Assembly: GCF_037026715.1 (NCBI RefSeq)
Contig: NZ_JBANCG010000006.1
Span: forward strand, 124,001-188,000
DNA from: Breoghania sp037026715
GTDB lineage: Bacteria; Pseudomonadota; Alphaproteobacteria; Rhizobiales; Stappiaceae
Reading direction: 5' to 3'
DNA: 64,000 nucleotides
Shown: piece by piece, positions 17,237-24,883 of the stretch
Layout: each line of letters starts with the position of its first letter
How positions within the stretch are numbered: the stretch's first letter is position 1
Position numbers and translations under genes: made by a program
Notes under the pieces: generated by a model
What the model saw: only the letters and a program-made list of their open reading frames with translations
Database searches by the model: none
Told to the model about the DNA's origin: nothing

Positions 17237-17515
17237 ATGCGCACCTTTATCGCCCTGCTGCTGCCCGTCCTTGTCGCCCTTGCCCTTGGCTCGGTCGCCG
17301 TCGCGCAGCTGTCACCGAGCGGGGCGGAACTGTTGCAGCGCCAGCAACAACAGACCGATCAGGCGCTGCGCGACTCCCTGCGCCAGCGCCAGCAGCAGAT
17401 CCGCGATCGCCAGAACGACGAGACCCGCCGCAAGGCAGACGAGCTTCTGCGGCGCCAGAACACGCCAGCCTATACCCGCGATCCCTTTGCCCCGCCGCCG
17501 ATCAGGCGCCGGTGA
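17237..17515 (+). CDS. Small exported Gln/Arg-rich protein of unknown function
   Basis: The 92-residue product begins with a good signal peptide (MRTFIALLLPVLVALALGSVAVA). The mature part is about 70 residues, highly charged and Gln-rich (LLQRQQQQTDQALRDSLRQR), probably helical or coiled-coil, and ends in a proline-rich PFAPPPIRRR tail. I recognise no family. The start lacks a strong ribosome site. Its 3' end overlaps the convergent cytochrome b561 gene by 14 bases. It is probably real because of the signal peptide and the codon pattern, but the function is unknown. Confidence 0.6.
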   Translation: MRTFIALLLPVLVALALGSVAVAQLSPSGAELLQRQQQQTDQALRDSLRQRQQQIRDRQNDETRRKADELLRRQNTPAYTRDPFAPPPIRRR

Positions 17516-18041
17516 CCATCCGCATGAGCGTGCGGTCGCGGCGGATGTAATGGTGATAGAGCGCCCCGGCGATATGCATGAGCACAAGCGCCGCCATCGC
17601 CAGCCCCAGCGTCTCGTGAAGCTCGAAGAACGTGTCGGCCATGGCCTTGTCCTTGCCGACGACGGGCGGGAGCACGAACAGCCAGAACACGGTTATGGGC
17701 GCACCGAAGGCCGATGTGCCGATCCAGCCGATGATGGGCTGCACCAGAAGCAGCACATAGAGCAGGACGTGGACGATGTGCGCGACAAGTCTCTGGAGGG
17801 CGGGAATGTCTTCGATGATTGGCGCCGGCGGCGATTTCAGCCGCCACAGGAGCCGGCCCGCGGTAATGACGAAAAGCACCACTCCACACGAGCGGTGAAA
17901 GTCGAACAGGAAATTCTGGAGTGCACCGGACGGCACGTTCCCCATCGCGATCCCGGCTGGGATCATGGTCAGGACCAGCGCGGCGGTGACCCAGTGAAAC
18001 GACCGCGCCGTCGCGCCATAGGCGACTTCATCTGTCTGCAT
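17502..18041 (-). CDS. Cytochrome b561 (di-heme membrane protein)
   Basis: The 179-residue protein has four membrane helices and histidines placed for two b hemes: ATARSFHWVTA near residue 16, FDFHRSCGVVLF near 49, and FFELHETLGLAMAALVLMHIAG near 140-155. Bacterial b561 proteins move electrons across the inner membrane, for example from ubiquinol to oxygen or superoxide (CybB). The partner here is not known; no linked YceI or catalase gene is present. It is transcribed alone, upstream of nothing on its strand until ribA-like 18162, which ends the next transcript. Confidence 0.9.
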   Translation of the reverse strand: MQTDEVAYGATARSFHWVTAALVLTMIPAGIAMGNVPSGALQNFLFDFHRSCGVVLFVITAGRLLWRLKSPPAPIIEDIPALQRLVAHIVHVLLYVLLLVQPIIGWIGTSAFGAPITVFWLFVLPPVVGKDKAMADTFFELHETLGLAMAALVLMHIAGALYHHYIRRDRTLMRMVTGA

Positions 18042-18161
18042 GCAATGTCTCCCCTCCGAAAGGCGAAGGAAACACTAGCCGAAAATGCGTAGTCTGTCGT
18101 TAGGTTATGATGCCTGCGCCAGGGCATCGGAAACGCGTCCGATCGGCCGAGTCGCCAGGCG

Positions 18162-19319
18162 TCAAACCGTCTCCAGAAATCCGGCCGTATCGAGCAGGTG
18201 TCCGGCGCGGCGCGCCTTGGTTTCCAGGTAACGGCGGTTGTCGCCATTGACCTCGGTTACCACCGGCATCCGGTCGACGACCTCGATGCCCGCATCCGCA
18301 AGCCCCCGGAGCTTGGTCGGATTGTTGGTCAGAAGCGTGATGCGCTCCCAACCCATGCGCTTCAGCATGAAGCCTGCTGCGTGGTAGTCGCGCTCGTCGT
18401 CGTGGAAGCCCAGCACCATGTTCGCATCGACGGTGTCGAGCCCCTGATCCTGCAGCGCGTAGGCGTGCATCTTGTTGGCAAGCCCCAGCCCGCGCCCTTC
18501 CTGATCGAGATAGATCAGGCAGCCGCCGCCGAGTTCGTCCAGCCTGCGCAGGGCGAGCTGTAGCTGTTCGCCGCAATCGCAGCGTCTGGAGCCGAAGATG
18601 TCGCCGGTGAGGCAGGAGGAATGAACGCGCACGGGCACGGGCTTTTCCGCGTCCGGCTCGCCAACGACGACCGCCGTGGCGATGCCGCCGATGGCATTGC
18701 GGAAGATCACGAAACGCGTCGATATTCCTTCCGCGATGGGCACGCGGGCCTCGCTCACCGGCTTCAGCGTGGCCGCCAGCCGGGCCCGGAAGCGCTCCAC
18801 CTCCTCCGCCTTCACCACGATCAGGCTCTCGTCGACGGGGGCAGGCGCGGGATTGCGCGCGACCAGACAGGCCGGGATGCGCTGTGCGAGCTTGGCAAGC
18901 TCCACCGCGGCTGTCGCCGCGCGGCCTGCCGCTTCGAACGGCAAGACCGAAGCCGGCTGCGATATCAGCTCGGGTGCGGTCGCGATTTCCATCAATTGCA
19001 GGGCGCCCGGGCCACCCGCCGCCGGCGATGCGACGGGCGTGGCGACGGCGCCGTGCGTGATCTCGGGCGCAAGCCGCATCATCCTTGCCCGAACCGCCGA
19101 CAGCACGAGATCGGCCTCTCCGCCGCACAAACCATCGATGAATGCAGCGATCTCGTCGTCGCCGCACCCGTCCAGCACCAGCGCGAAGCGCAAGCCGTCC
19201 TCGCAAGCGACGGCGAGCGGCCGGCGACCCTGCATCTCGCCAAGGGACCGGTGAACCGCCGTCAGGATCGGGTCCCCGAAGGACTGGAACGAAGAGCTAG
19301 TGTTCTTTTGCAGCATCAC
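18162..19319 (-). CDS. ribA: GTP cyclohydrolase II with a degenerate N-terminal RibB-like domain
   Basis: RibA opens GTP to the diaminopyrimidine precursor of riboflavin. The C-terminal domain (about 185-385) keeps the zinc cysteines (C236, C247, C249 in HSSCLTGDIFGSRRCDCGEQ), the tyrosine equivalent to E. coli Y105 (Y287) and the arginine equivalent to R128 (R310 in DDERDYH). The E. coli YHRQEGRNIGL motif reads YLDQEGRGLGL, so Arg90 is Asp. The first 180 residues resemble a DHBP synthase (RibB) domain that has lost the DEDRENEGD active site. It is the last gene of the same-strand set with PTPS, GT4 and methyltransferase genes, 181 bases away, so it may have its own promoter. Riboflavin supply or a pathway role are both possible. 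Confidence 0.88.
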   Translation of the reverse strand: MMLQKNTSSSFQSFGDPILTAVHRSLGEMQGRRPLAVACEDGLRFALVLDGCGDDEIAAFIDGLCGGEADLVLSAVRARMMRLAPEITHGAVATPVASPAAGGPGALQLMEIATAPELISQPASVLPFEAAGRAATAAVELAKLAQRIPACLVARNPAPAPVDESLIVVKAEEVERFRARLAATLKPVSEARVPIAEGISTRFVIFRNAIGGIATAVVVGEPDAEKPVPVRVHSSCLTGDIFGSRRCDCGEQLQLALRRLDELGGGCLIYLDQEGRGLGLANKMHAYALQDQGLDTVDANMVLGFHDDERDYHAAGFMLKRMGWERITLLTNNPTKLRGLADAGIEVVDRMPVVTEVNGDNRRYLETKARRAGHLLDTAGFLETV

Positions 19320-19500
19320 ACGCGTTTCATGACTGAGAGGCCACGACGTGGCATCGGGGGTGGCGATCCGGCGCTCAATCCGGCACGAGCGACGGCAGAC
19401 CGCTCAAGCAAACTCCGGCGGCCCTTTCCGGTTTCCACGGGTCCAGTTCCCAAGGGGCAGCCACCCTACCAGAGGCGGTTGCCGGAAAAAGCCATATTTT

Positions 19501-20337
19501 CTACACGCTGCCGTGAACGGCGGTTGGCACGTCGGCTTGCGGGCGGGCGAAGACATCCACGTGGCCGACGCGAATGCACGACCTGCCCGCTGCGACCGCC
19601 GCGAGCCGAAACGCTTTCCAGTCCGCTAGATCGTCGGCGGAAATCCCGCCGGTTTCCCCTGCCGCCAGTGCCCAGCCGCCGATCAGTTCGCTCTGGAAGA
19701 TGGGTTCGCTTGTCCGGCAAGTCCAGTCGGAGCGCGCCTGCATCACGGAAAAGTCAGCCCTTTCAAGGAGCTCGACTATCTTCTGCGCCGCGTCGGGACC
19801 GAGTGCCGGACCAAAACCCTTGTCGCCGCGCTGATGCCGGTTGACGCGTTCCGTGATCCTGTCGTCGAGGGGATGTGCCGGCTCGCAGCTCACCCGTCCG
19901 TCGTAGCTGAGTGCCGCGTAGAAGGGCAGACCGCGGTTCGCGAGCGTCGCGACCAGGCGCGCCGCCCAGTCCTCGGAGACGAGATCGAGAAAGGCCGAGG
20001 TCGTGACGAGATCCGCGTCCGCGATCACCGCTCCAGGATCGTCGGCAAGGTCCGCCGCGATCGTCTCAAGTTCCTCGATGCCGGCGCGCCCGCCACATTC
20101 GCTGCGCGCCCGCTCAAGCAGCGCCGGATCGTTATCGACGAGCCGCCAGCGCTGGGCGGAGCCGATCGAAGGGGCAAGCGCCCGCAGCGTCGAGCCGGTG
20201 CCGCAGGCGAGATCGACAATGCGCGGTGCGGCCTTGCCGGCGACTGAGCGCACGGCGGCGTCGCGTATCTCGCGGGCGCGGGCCCGTTCGTCGGCCGGTT
20301 CGCGCAAGGAGAGCCAATCGGCAGAAAATCCTGTCAT
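19501..20337 (-). CDS. Class I SAM-dependent methyltransferase
   Basis: The start codon at 20337 overlaps the stop of the upstream glycosyltransferase by 4 bases. The 278-residue protein has the Rossmann SAM motif IVDLACGTGSTLRALAP (about residues 40-56), the acidic strand RLVDNDPALLERAR, and TTSAFLDLVSEDW further on. The C-terminal part contains ERVNRHQRGDKGFGPALGP, a block I recall from uncharacterised alphaproteobacterial methyltransferases in the same gene neighbourhood. The acceptor is unknown; the neighbours suggest a pterin-like or glycosylated small molecule. It is the fourth gene of the overlapping set. Confidence 0.85.
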   Translation of the reverse strand: MTGFSADWLSLREPADERARAREIRDAAVRSVAGKAAPRIVDLACGTGSTLRALAPSIGSAQRWRLVDNDPALLERARSECGGRAGIEELETIAADLADDPGAVIADADLVTTSAFLDLVSEDWAARLVATLANRGLPFYAALSYDGRVSCEPAHPLDDRITERVNRHQRGDKGFGPALGPDAAQKIVELLERADFSVMQARSDWTCRTSEPIFQSELIGGWALAAGETGGISADDLADWKAFRLAAVAAGRSCIRVGHVDVFARPQADVPTAVHGSV

Positions 20338-21431
20338 CGCGTCTTCTCCCTCGGTTGTGTGAAGCGCGCGACCGCGGCCGCGAATTCGTCCGCAGCCGTG
20401 TCCCAGTCCGGCAGGCGCGCCGCGGCCCTGCGCGCACCGGCGGCAAGCTCTTCGCGCATGGCGGCATCTGTCAGCAGCTGTCTGAGGGCCTTGCGAAAGC
20501 CGGCCGCATCGGCCGCGGGAAACACCCGCCCCGCACCTTCGGGCACCGTTTCGGCTACCGCACCGTCGCCAGTCGCCAGCACCGGAACGCCATGCGCCAC
20601 CGCTTCGGCAAAGACCATTCCGTAGCCTTCGTAGCGGGTAGCGAGGACGAACAGATCCGCCTGTCCGTAAAGCGCGTCGAGTGCCTCTCGTCCGACGACG
20701 CCGTGCAGCGTCACCCGACCGGCGAGTGCCGGGGATCTTGCCTTCTCGCGGATCCGTGCCGCGCAATCGGGATCGAAGTCAGGACTGCCGGCGATATCGA
20801 GGTGGAACGGCATGTCCGCCATGGTCGAAAGGGCATCCAGCAGGATCTCGTGTCCCTTGCGCGGCACCAGCGATCCCACCGCGAGAAGCCGGATCGGGTC
20901 ATCGCTCGTGCGCTGTCGGCGGTCCGGCGCCGGCCCTGACCCGCCGGTCCCATGCGTACCCGGGCGCACGACGACGATCTGAGCCGGCGCAACTCCGTAG
21001 TCTGCCGTCAGGACGCGTGCGGTCGCCGGGCTCGGCACGATCACGCCCCTGCATCCGGCAAGCGCGTGACGCTCGCTCGTCCGCAGGCCCTCGGCCGTTT
21101 CGCGGGACAAGCCGCTTTCGAGCGCCAGCGGGTGATGGACGAGGCCGATCAGCGGTCGTCCGGCCCCCAGCGTCGCTGCCGCCGCCGGCAGCACGCCGAG
21201 CGCCAGTCCGTCAATGACCACGGGAACCGCCTGGGGCAGGCCGGAAAGCTGCGCCAGGGCCCGCTCGCACACCTCGGTTGCGGCGAAGGGAAACCCAACG
21301 CCCAGAGAGAGCGGCATCAGCGACCAGCCGCGCCGCTCCAGCCCGGCCATAATGCGGCGGTCGTATTCGTAGCCGCCGCTCGGTGTGTCGAGCGCGCCGG
21401 GATAGGCGAAGACGAGCCGTGCGCCCGTCAT
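20334..21431 (-). CDS. Family 4 glycosyltransferase
   Basis: The ATG at 21431 overlaps the PTPS stop by 4 bases. The 365-residue protein has a GT-B fold: N-terminal FAYPGALDTPSGGYEYDRRI with the glycine-rich entry loop, the VVRPGTH linker, then the nucleotide-sugar domain with LLAVGSLVPRKGHEILLDAL and the E-x7-E motif in RYEGYGMVFAEAVAHGVPVL. It is soluble, with no membrane anchor. GT4 enzymes retain the anomeric configuration and use NDP-sugars. The neighbours suggest that it glycosylates a small pterin-like product, as cyanobacterial pteridine glycosyltransferases do; that is inference. Confidence 0.88.
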   Translation of the reverse strand: MTGARLVFAYPGALDTPSGGYEYDRRIMAGLERRGWSLMPLSLGVGFPFAATEVCERALAQLSGLPQAVPVVIDGLALGVLPAAAATLGAGRPLIGLVHHPLALESGLSRETAEGLRTSERHALAGCRGVIVPSPATARVLTADYGVAPAQIVVVRPGTHGTGGSGPAPDRRQRTSDDPIRLLAVGSLVPRKGHEILLDALSTMADMPFHLDIAGSPDFDPDCAARIREKARSPALAGRVTLHGVVGREALDALYGQADLFVLATRYEGYGMVFAEAVAHGVPVLATGDGAVAETVPEGAGRVFPAADAAGFRKALRQLLTDAAMREELAAGARRAAARLPDWDTAADEFAAAVARFTQPREKTR

Positions 21432-21850
21432 TTGCCGCCGCCGCTCTCCGCGCCGATCGGGCCCTCGTACCAGGCGCGCGCCACGTGGCTTTCCGAAAGC
21501 GTGACGCGGATCCTGTCGATTTCCGCGCCGGGGCGCCCCAGCCCGTCCGCGCGCGCCACCTCGCTCAGCTTCTCGTGGATGTAACCGGTCAGGAATTCCG
21601 TCGTGGTGTTGATGCCGGCAAACGCCTCGACCTCGTCGAGATTTCGGTAGTTGAGCGGCGCCAGGATCGCCTTCAGCGCCTCGTGCGCCCGCCCGATATC
21701 GATGACGACGCCATTGGCATCGAGACTGCGCGCCAGGAAGGCGGCATCGACCACGAAGGTCGCCCCGTGCAGGGCCTGGGCCGGGCCGAAAAGGCTGCCC
21801 GCAAAACTGTGGGCGATCATGATGTGGTCGCGAACTTCGACGGCAAACAA
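21428..21850 (-). CDS. Divergent 6-pyruvoyl-tetrahydropterin-synthase-like protein lacking catalytic residues
   Basis: I choose TTG 21850, with GGAG nine bases upstream; GTG 21940, overlapping the dehydrogenase stop, is the alternative. The 140-residue product aligns with PTPS/QueD: DHIMIAHSFAGSLFGPAQAL, HGATFVVDAAF, PLNYRNLDEV, TTTEFL and a final SES...WYEG. In QueD the zinc is held by three histidines, here H14 and H28, while the third is A30 (HGA for HGH). The nucleophilic cysteine is replaced by A24, and the Asp-His pair (PLDHKNLD) reads N67-Y68. The normal reaction is therefore unlikely. The conserved PLNYxNLD form is a distinct subfamily I recall from alphaproteobacteria. Confidence 0.8.
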   Translation of the reverse strand: MFAVEVRDHIMIAHSFAGSLFGPAQALHGATFVVDAAFLARSLDANGVVIDIGRAHEALKAILAPLNYRNLDEVEAFAGINTTTEFLTGYIHEKLSEVARADGLGRPGAEIDRIRVTLSESHVARAWYEGPIGAESGGGK

Positions 21851-21936
21851 GCGGGTACACTCCGTGGGTTGAATCCGGTTTCGTTCGGGCGGGGTCCTCG
21901 ACGCGCAACAGGATGGCTTCGCCAACTTCTCGCGCG

Positions 21937-22938
21937 TCACGCCGTGCCGTAGTCCACCACCTGGCAGAGCACGCCGCTCTGCCTGTCGAAGATGCGCGGC
22001 AGCGCTTCGGGCAGGCTGCGGAAGGCGATCGGCTCCTCAAGAAGCCCATCGAGGCGGGCATCGTCAAGAAGCGCGATGGCGGTCCGGTTGCGCCGGGCGA
22101 AATCCCAGCGGGCGCGATGGTCGGCCGGAATGCGTCCGACCTGGCTTGCCGCGATCCTGAGCCGCCGGCTGTGAAAGGCCCCGCCGAGCGGCACTTTGAC
22201 GGGCTTTTCGCCGTACCAGCTCATCTCCAGGACAAGGGCCTCGTCGCCGGCAAGCGACAGGGCCGTCTCCAGCCCGGCCTCGCTGGCGCTGGCATGGATC
22301 ACGAGGTCGTTATCGGCGCGCGCGCGATCCGGTGTGGCGAAGGAGAGCCCCAGGTCTTCGGCAAGCCGAGCCCGCGTGCCGTTCACGTCGACAAGCTCCA
22401 CCGAGGTTGCCGGGATCTTCGCGCAGAGCCAGGCGGTCAGCAATCCGATCACGCCGCCGCCGACCACACTAATGTGATCGCCCGGCGCTGGCCGTGCATC
22501 CCACGTGGCGGTAAGGGCTGTCTGCATGTTGCCGCAAAGAACCGCTCTTGTTGGCGGAATGTGATCGGGCAGGAGCGTCGCCGCGGAAACCGGCGCGTCG
22601 AAGAGGGTCTGGTGAGGGTGCAGAACGAAGACGGTCCGACCGATCCATTCCGATGGCCCGGCCGCCACGCGGCCGACGCTCTGGTAGCCGTATTTGACCG
22701 GGAAGGGAAAGCTGCCGGCCTGCATTGGCGCGCGCATGCGCTGCCATTCCTCTTCCGGCACCGCGCCGGCAAAGACGAGGCTCTCGGTTCCCCGGCTGAT
22801 GCCGCTGCTAATGGTCTCAACGCGAATGTGATCGGGCGGAAGCTCACCCAGCGTCTCCTGCCGTATTGCGGCGCAACGAGCGCCGATGTACCAAAGCGCT
22901 TCGGCCACCGTGGACCCCGTCGTTGCTCTTTCAGCCAT
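21937..22938 (-). CDS. Medium-chain dehydrogenase/reductase without the usual zinc ligands
   Basis: The 333-residue protein has a GroES-like N-terminal half and a Rossmann half with VVGGGVIGLLTAWL (about residues 158-171) and the cofactor-binding VELVDVN. Where zinc alcohol dehydrogenases have a cysteine motif and GHE, this protein reads SSGISRGTESLVF and KYGYQSVGRV, so the catalytic zinc site is absent. It also carries FVLHPHQTLFDAP, typical of this MDR subgroup, which is related in sequence style to BchC. It is first in the operon, so its promoter lies in the 56 bases shared with opgH. It probably oxidises or reduces the pathway intermediate. Confidence 0.85.
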   Translation of the reverse strand: MAERATTGSTVAEALWYIGARCAAIRQETLGELPPDHIRVETISSGISRGTESLVFAGAVPEEEWQRMRAPMQAGSFPFPVKYGYQSVGRVAAGPSEWIGRTVFVLHPHQTLFDAPVSAATLLPDHIPPTRAVLCGNMQTALTATWDARPAPGDHISVVGGGVIGLLTAWLCAKIPATSVELVDVNGTRARLAEDLGLSFATPDRARADNDLVIHASASEAGLETALSLAGDEALVLEMSWYGEKPVKVPLGGAFHSRRLRIAASQVGRIPADHRARWDFARRNRTAIALLDDARLDGLLEEPIAFRSLPEALPRIFDRQSGVLCQVVDYGTA

Positions 22939-22994
22939 TGCCGGTTTCCTTCATCCGCCGCAGTCGGGTCGGCGTCATTTCGAGTAAATCAGAC

Positions 22995-24815
22995 ATGAGT
23001 TCTGCCGCCGTGTTCCCTGATCGATCCGCGCATGTCTCGCCCAGTGCAATGACCCGCCGGCGCATCGTCTTTGCCGTGCTGGTCGGTGCGAGCCTCGCCG
23101 GCCTCGCACTGCTGATGTTCGCCTCCATGCACCGCGGCGGCATCCTGCCGGTCGAGGGCGTGTTGCTGGCGCTCTTTCTCGTCACGCTGCCCTGGCTCGT
23201 CATAGGCTTTTGGAACGCCGTGATCGGCCTTGCGCTCATGCGCTTGTCCCGCAATCCGGCCGTCGCCGTCAATCCGCTGCTGGCCGACGAGGACGCCTTG
23301 GCGCCGATCGCGCGTTCCACCGCGATCCTCGTGTGCCTGCGCAACGAGGAGGTCGAGGGCGTCGCCCGCAGCGTGGAAACGATGCTGGAAGGACTGCTTC
23401 AGGAAGGCGTCTGCCGGCATTTCCATCTTTATCTGCTCTCCGACAGCTCGTGGGACGAGATCATCGGCGCGGAGGAGAGGCTTGCCGCCTCCCTTCAGGC
23501 GCGCTGGGGTGCGGATATCGCGGTCACCTACCGCAGGCGGAGCGACAATCACGCCTTCAAGGCCGGCAACATCCGCGATTTCTGCGAGCGTTGGGGGGCT
23601 GCGCACGATTTCGCCCTCGTGCTCGATGCCGACAGCTACATGGATGCGCCCGCCATCCTGCGCCTCGTGCGGCTGATGCAGCGTCACGAGAGGCTCGGCA
23701 TCGTGCAGAGCCTCGTGGTCGGCCTGCCGACGATGAGCGCCTTTGCCCGCATCTTCCAGTTCGGCATGCGGCTCGGCATGCGCTCCTACACGCTGGGCTC
23801 GGCCTGGTGGCAGGGCGACTGCGGCCCCTACTGGGGACACAACGCCCTCATTCGTCTTGAGCCTTTCATCGCCGCATGCCACCTGCCGGAGCTTTCCGGC
23901 AGCGGGCCTCTGTCGGGCCCCGTCCTCAGCCACGATCAGGTGGAGGCCGTGCTGATGCGCCGGGCGGGCTACGAGGTCCGCGTTCTGCCGCTCGAAGGCG
24001 GCAGCTTCGAGCAGAACCCACCGGACCTGATCGAGTTCATCCGCCGCGATCTGCGCTGGTGCCACGGCAACATGCAGTATCTGAAGCTTCTCGGCATGAA
24101 GGGCATCCGGCCGGTCAGCCGCATGCAGCTCGTGCTCGCCATACTGATGTTTGCCGGCTCGCCGGCCTGGGTCGCCTTCATGATGCTCTCCGCAGGCCTT
24201 GTCATCTTTCAGGACAACGCGGTCCTGAATTTCGATCCGGTGCTCGGTGGCGCGCTCTTCGCCAGCATCATGGGAATGGTCTTCGCGCCGAAGCTCGCCA
24301 CCGTCCTCGATATTCTCGCGACCCCGGAGCGCCGGCGCGCTTTCGGCGGCACGGCGCGGATCCTCGCGGGCGTTGTCGCGGAGATTGTCTTTTCCATGCT
24401 GCTCGCGCCTGTCATGGCGCTCGCCCACACCGTCTTCATCGCCAGGCTGGCGCTGGGGCGCGGCGGTACATGGTCTGCCCAGCGGCGGGGGCTCCACGCG
24501 GTGCCCTACGCCAGCGCCGTACGCAGGCTTTGGCCGCAGACCCTGTTCGGCGCGGCCGGCGTCGCCTGGTTCGCGTCCTTCGCCACGCCCGTTCTGATCC
24601 CTGCGCTGCCAGTTTTCCTGGGGCCGCTCGTTTCCATTCCGCTGGCCAGATGGACGGCATCGCTTTCCTGGGGACGCGCGGCGCTGGCGAGCGGGCTTTG
24701 GCGCATTCCCGAAGAGGCCGCGCCCAACCCGGATCTGTGCAAGCTCGGCCTTCCCGCCCTGCCGGCGCTCGAACCCGGCGCCGCGCTGGCCGAAGCACCG
24801 GTGGCTGCCGAATAG
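22995..24815 (+). CDS. opgH: Glucan biosynthesis glucosyltransferase H
   Basis: ATG 22995 (MSSAAVFPDRSAH) gives 606 residues. OpgH/MdoH is an inner-membrane family 2 glycosyltransferase that polymerises the beta-glucan backbone of periplasmic glucans from UDP-glucose. Two helices precede the catalytic domain with LLSDSSWDEI, VLDADSYMDAP (DxD), and the acceptor motif RRDLRWCHGNMQYLK (QxxRW-like), followed by several more helices. No opgG lies next to it, although the two are usually together. It is divergent from the MDR gene with a 56-base gap. It is 606 residues rather than the roughly 850 of E. coli MdoH, the short form seen in alphaproteobacteria. Confidence 0.9.
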   Translation: MSSAAVFPDRSAHVSPSAMTRRRIVFAVLVGASLAGLALLMFASMHRGGILPVEGVLLALFLVTLPWLVIGFWNAVIGLALMRLSRNPAVAVNPLLADEDALAPIARSTAILVCLRNEEVEGVARSVETMLEGLLQEGVCRHFHLYLLSDSSWDEIIGAEERLAASLQARWGADIAVTYRRRSDNHAFKAGNIRDFCERWGAAHDFALVLDADSYMDAPAILRLVRLMQRHERLGIVQSLVVGLPTMSAFARIFQFGMRLGMRSYTLGSAWWQGDCGPYWGHNALIRLEPFIAACHLPELSGSGPLSGPVLSHDQVEAVLMRRAGYEVRVLPLEGGSFEQNPPDLIEFIRRDLRWCHGNMQYLKLLGMKGIRPVSRMQLVLAILMFAGSPAWVAFMMLSAGLVIFQDNAVLNFDPVLGGALFASIMGMVFAPKLATVLDILATPERRRAFGGTARILAGVVAEIVFSMLLAPVMALAHTVFIARLALGRGGTWSAQRRGLHAVPYASAVRRLWPQTLFGAAGVAWFASFATPVLIPALPVFLGPLVSIPLARWTASLSWGRAALASGLWRIPEEAAPNPDLCKLGLPALPALEPGAALAEAPVAAE

Positions 24816-24883
24816 CCAGGGAAGAACCGTCTTGGGCGACCGGCGTCTTGGGCGACCGGCCGGCAGGCGCGTGGATCGCCCGC

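Noticed and set aside
19320..19500. FMN or cobalamin riboswitch upstream of ribA
   Set aside because: I looked for the conserved loop sequences on the minus strand and did not find a convincing set.
20334..22067. Extended N-terminus for the glycosyltransferase into the PTPS gene
   Set aside because: It is the PTPS gene read in another frame; the glycosyltransferase starts at 21431.
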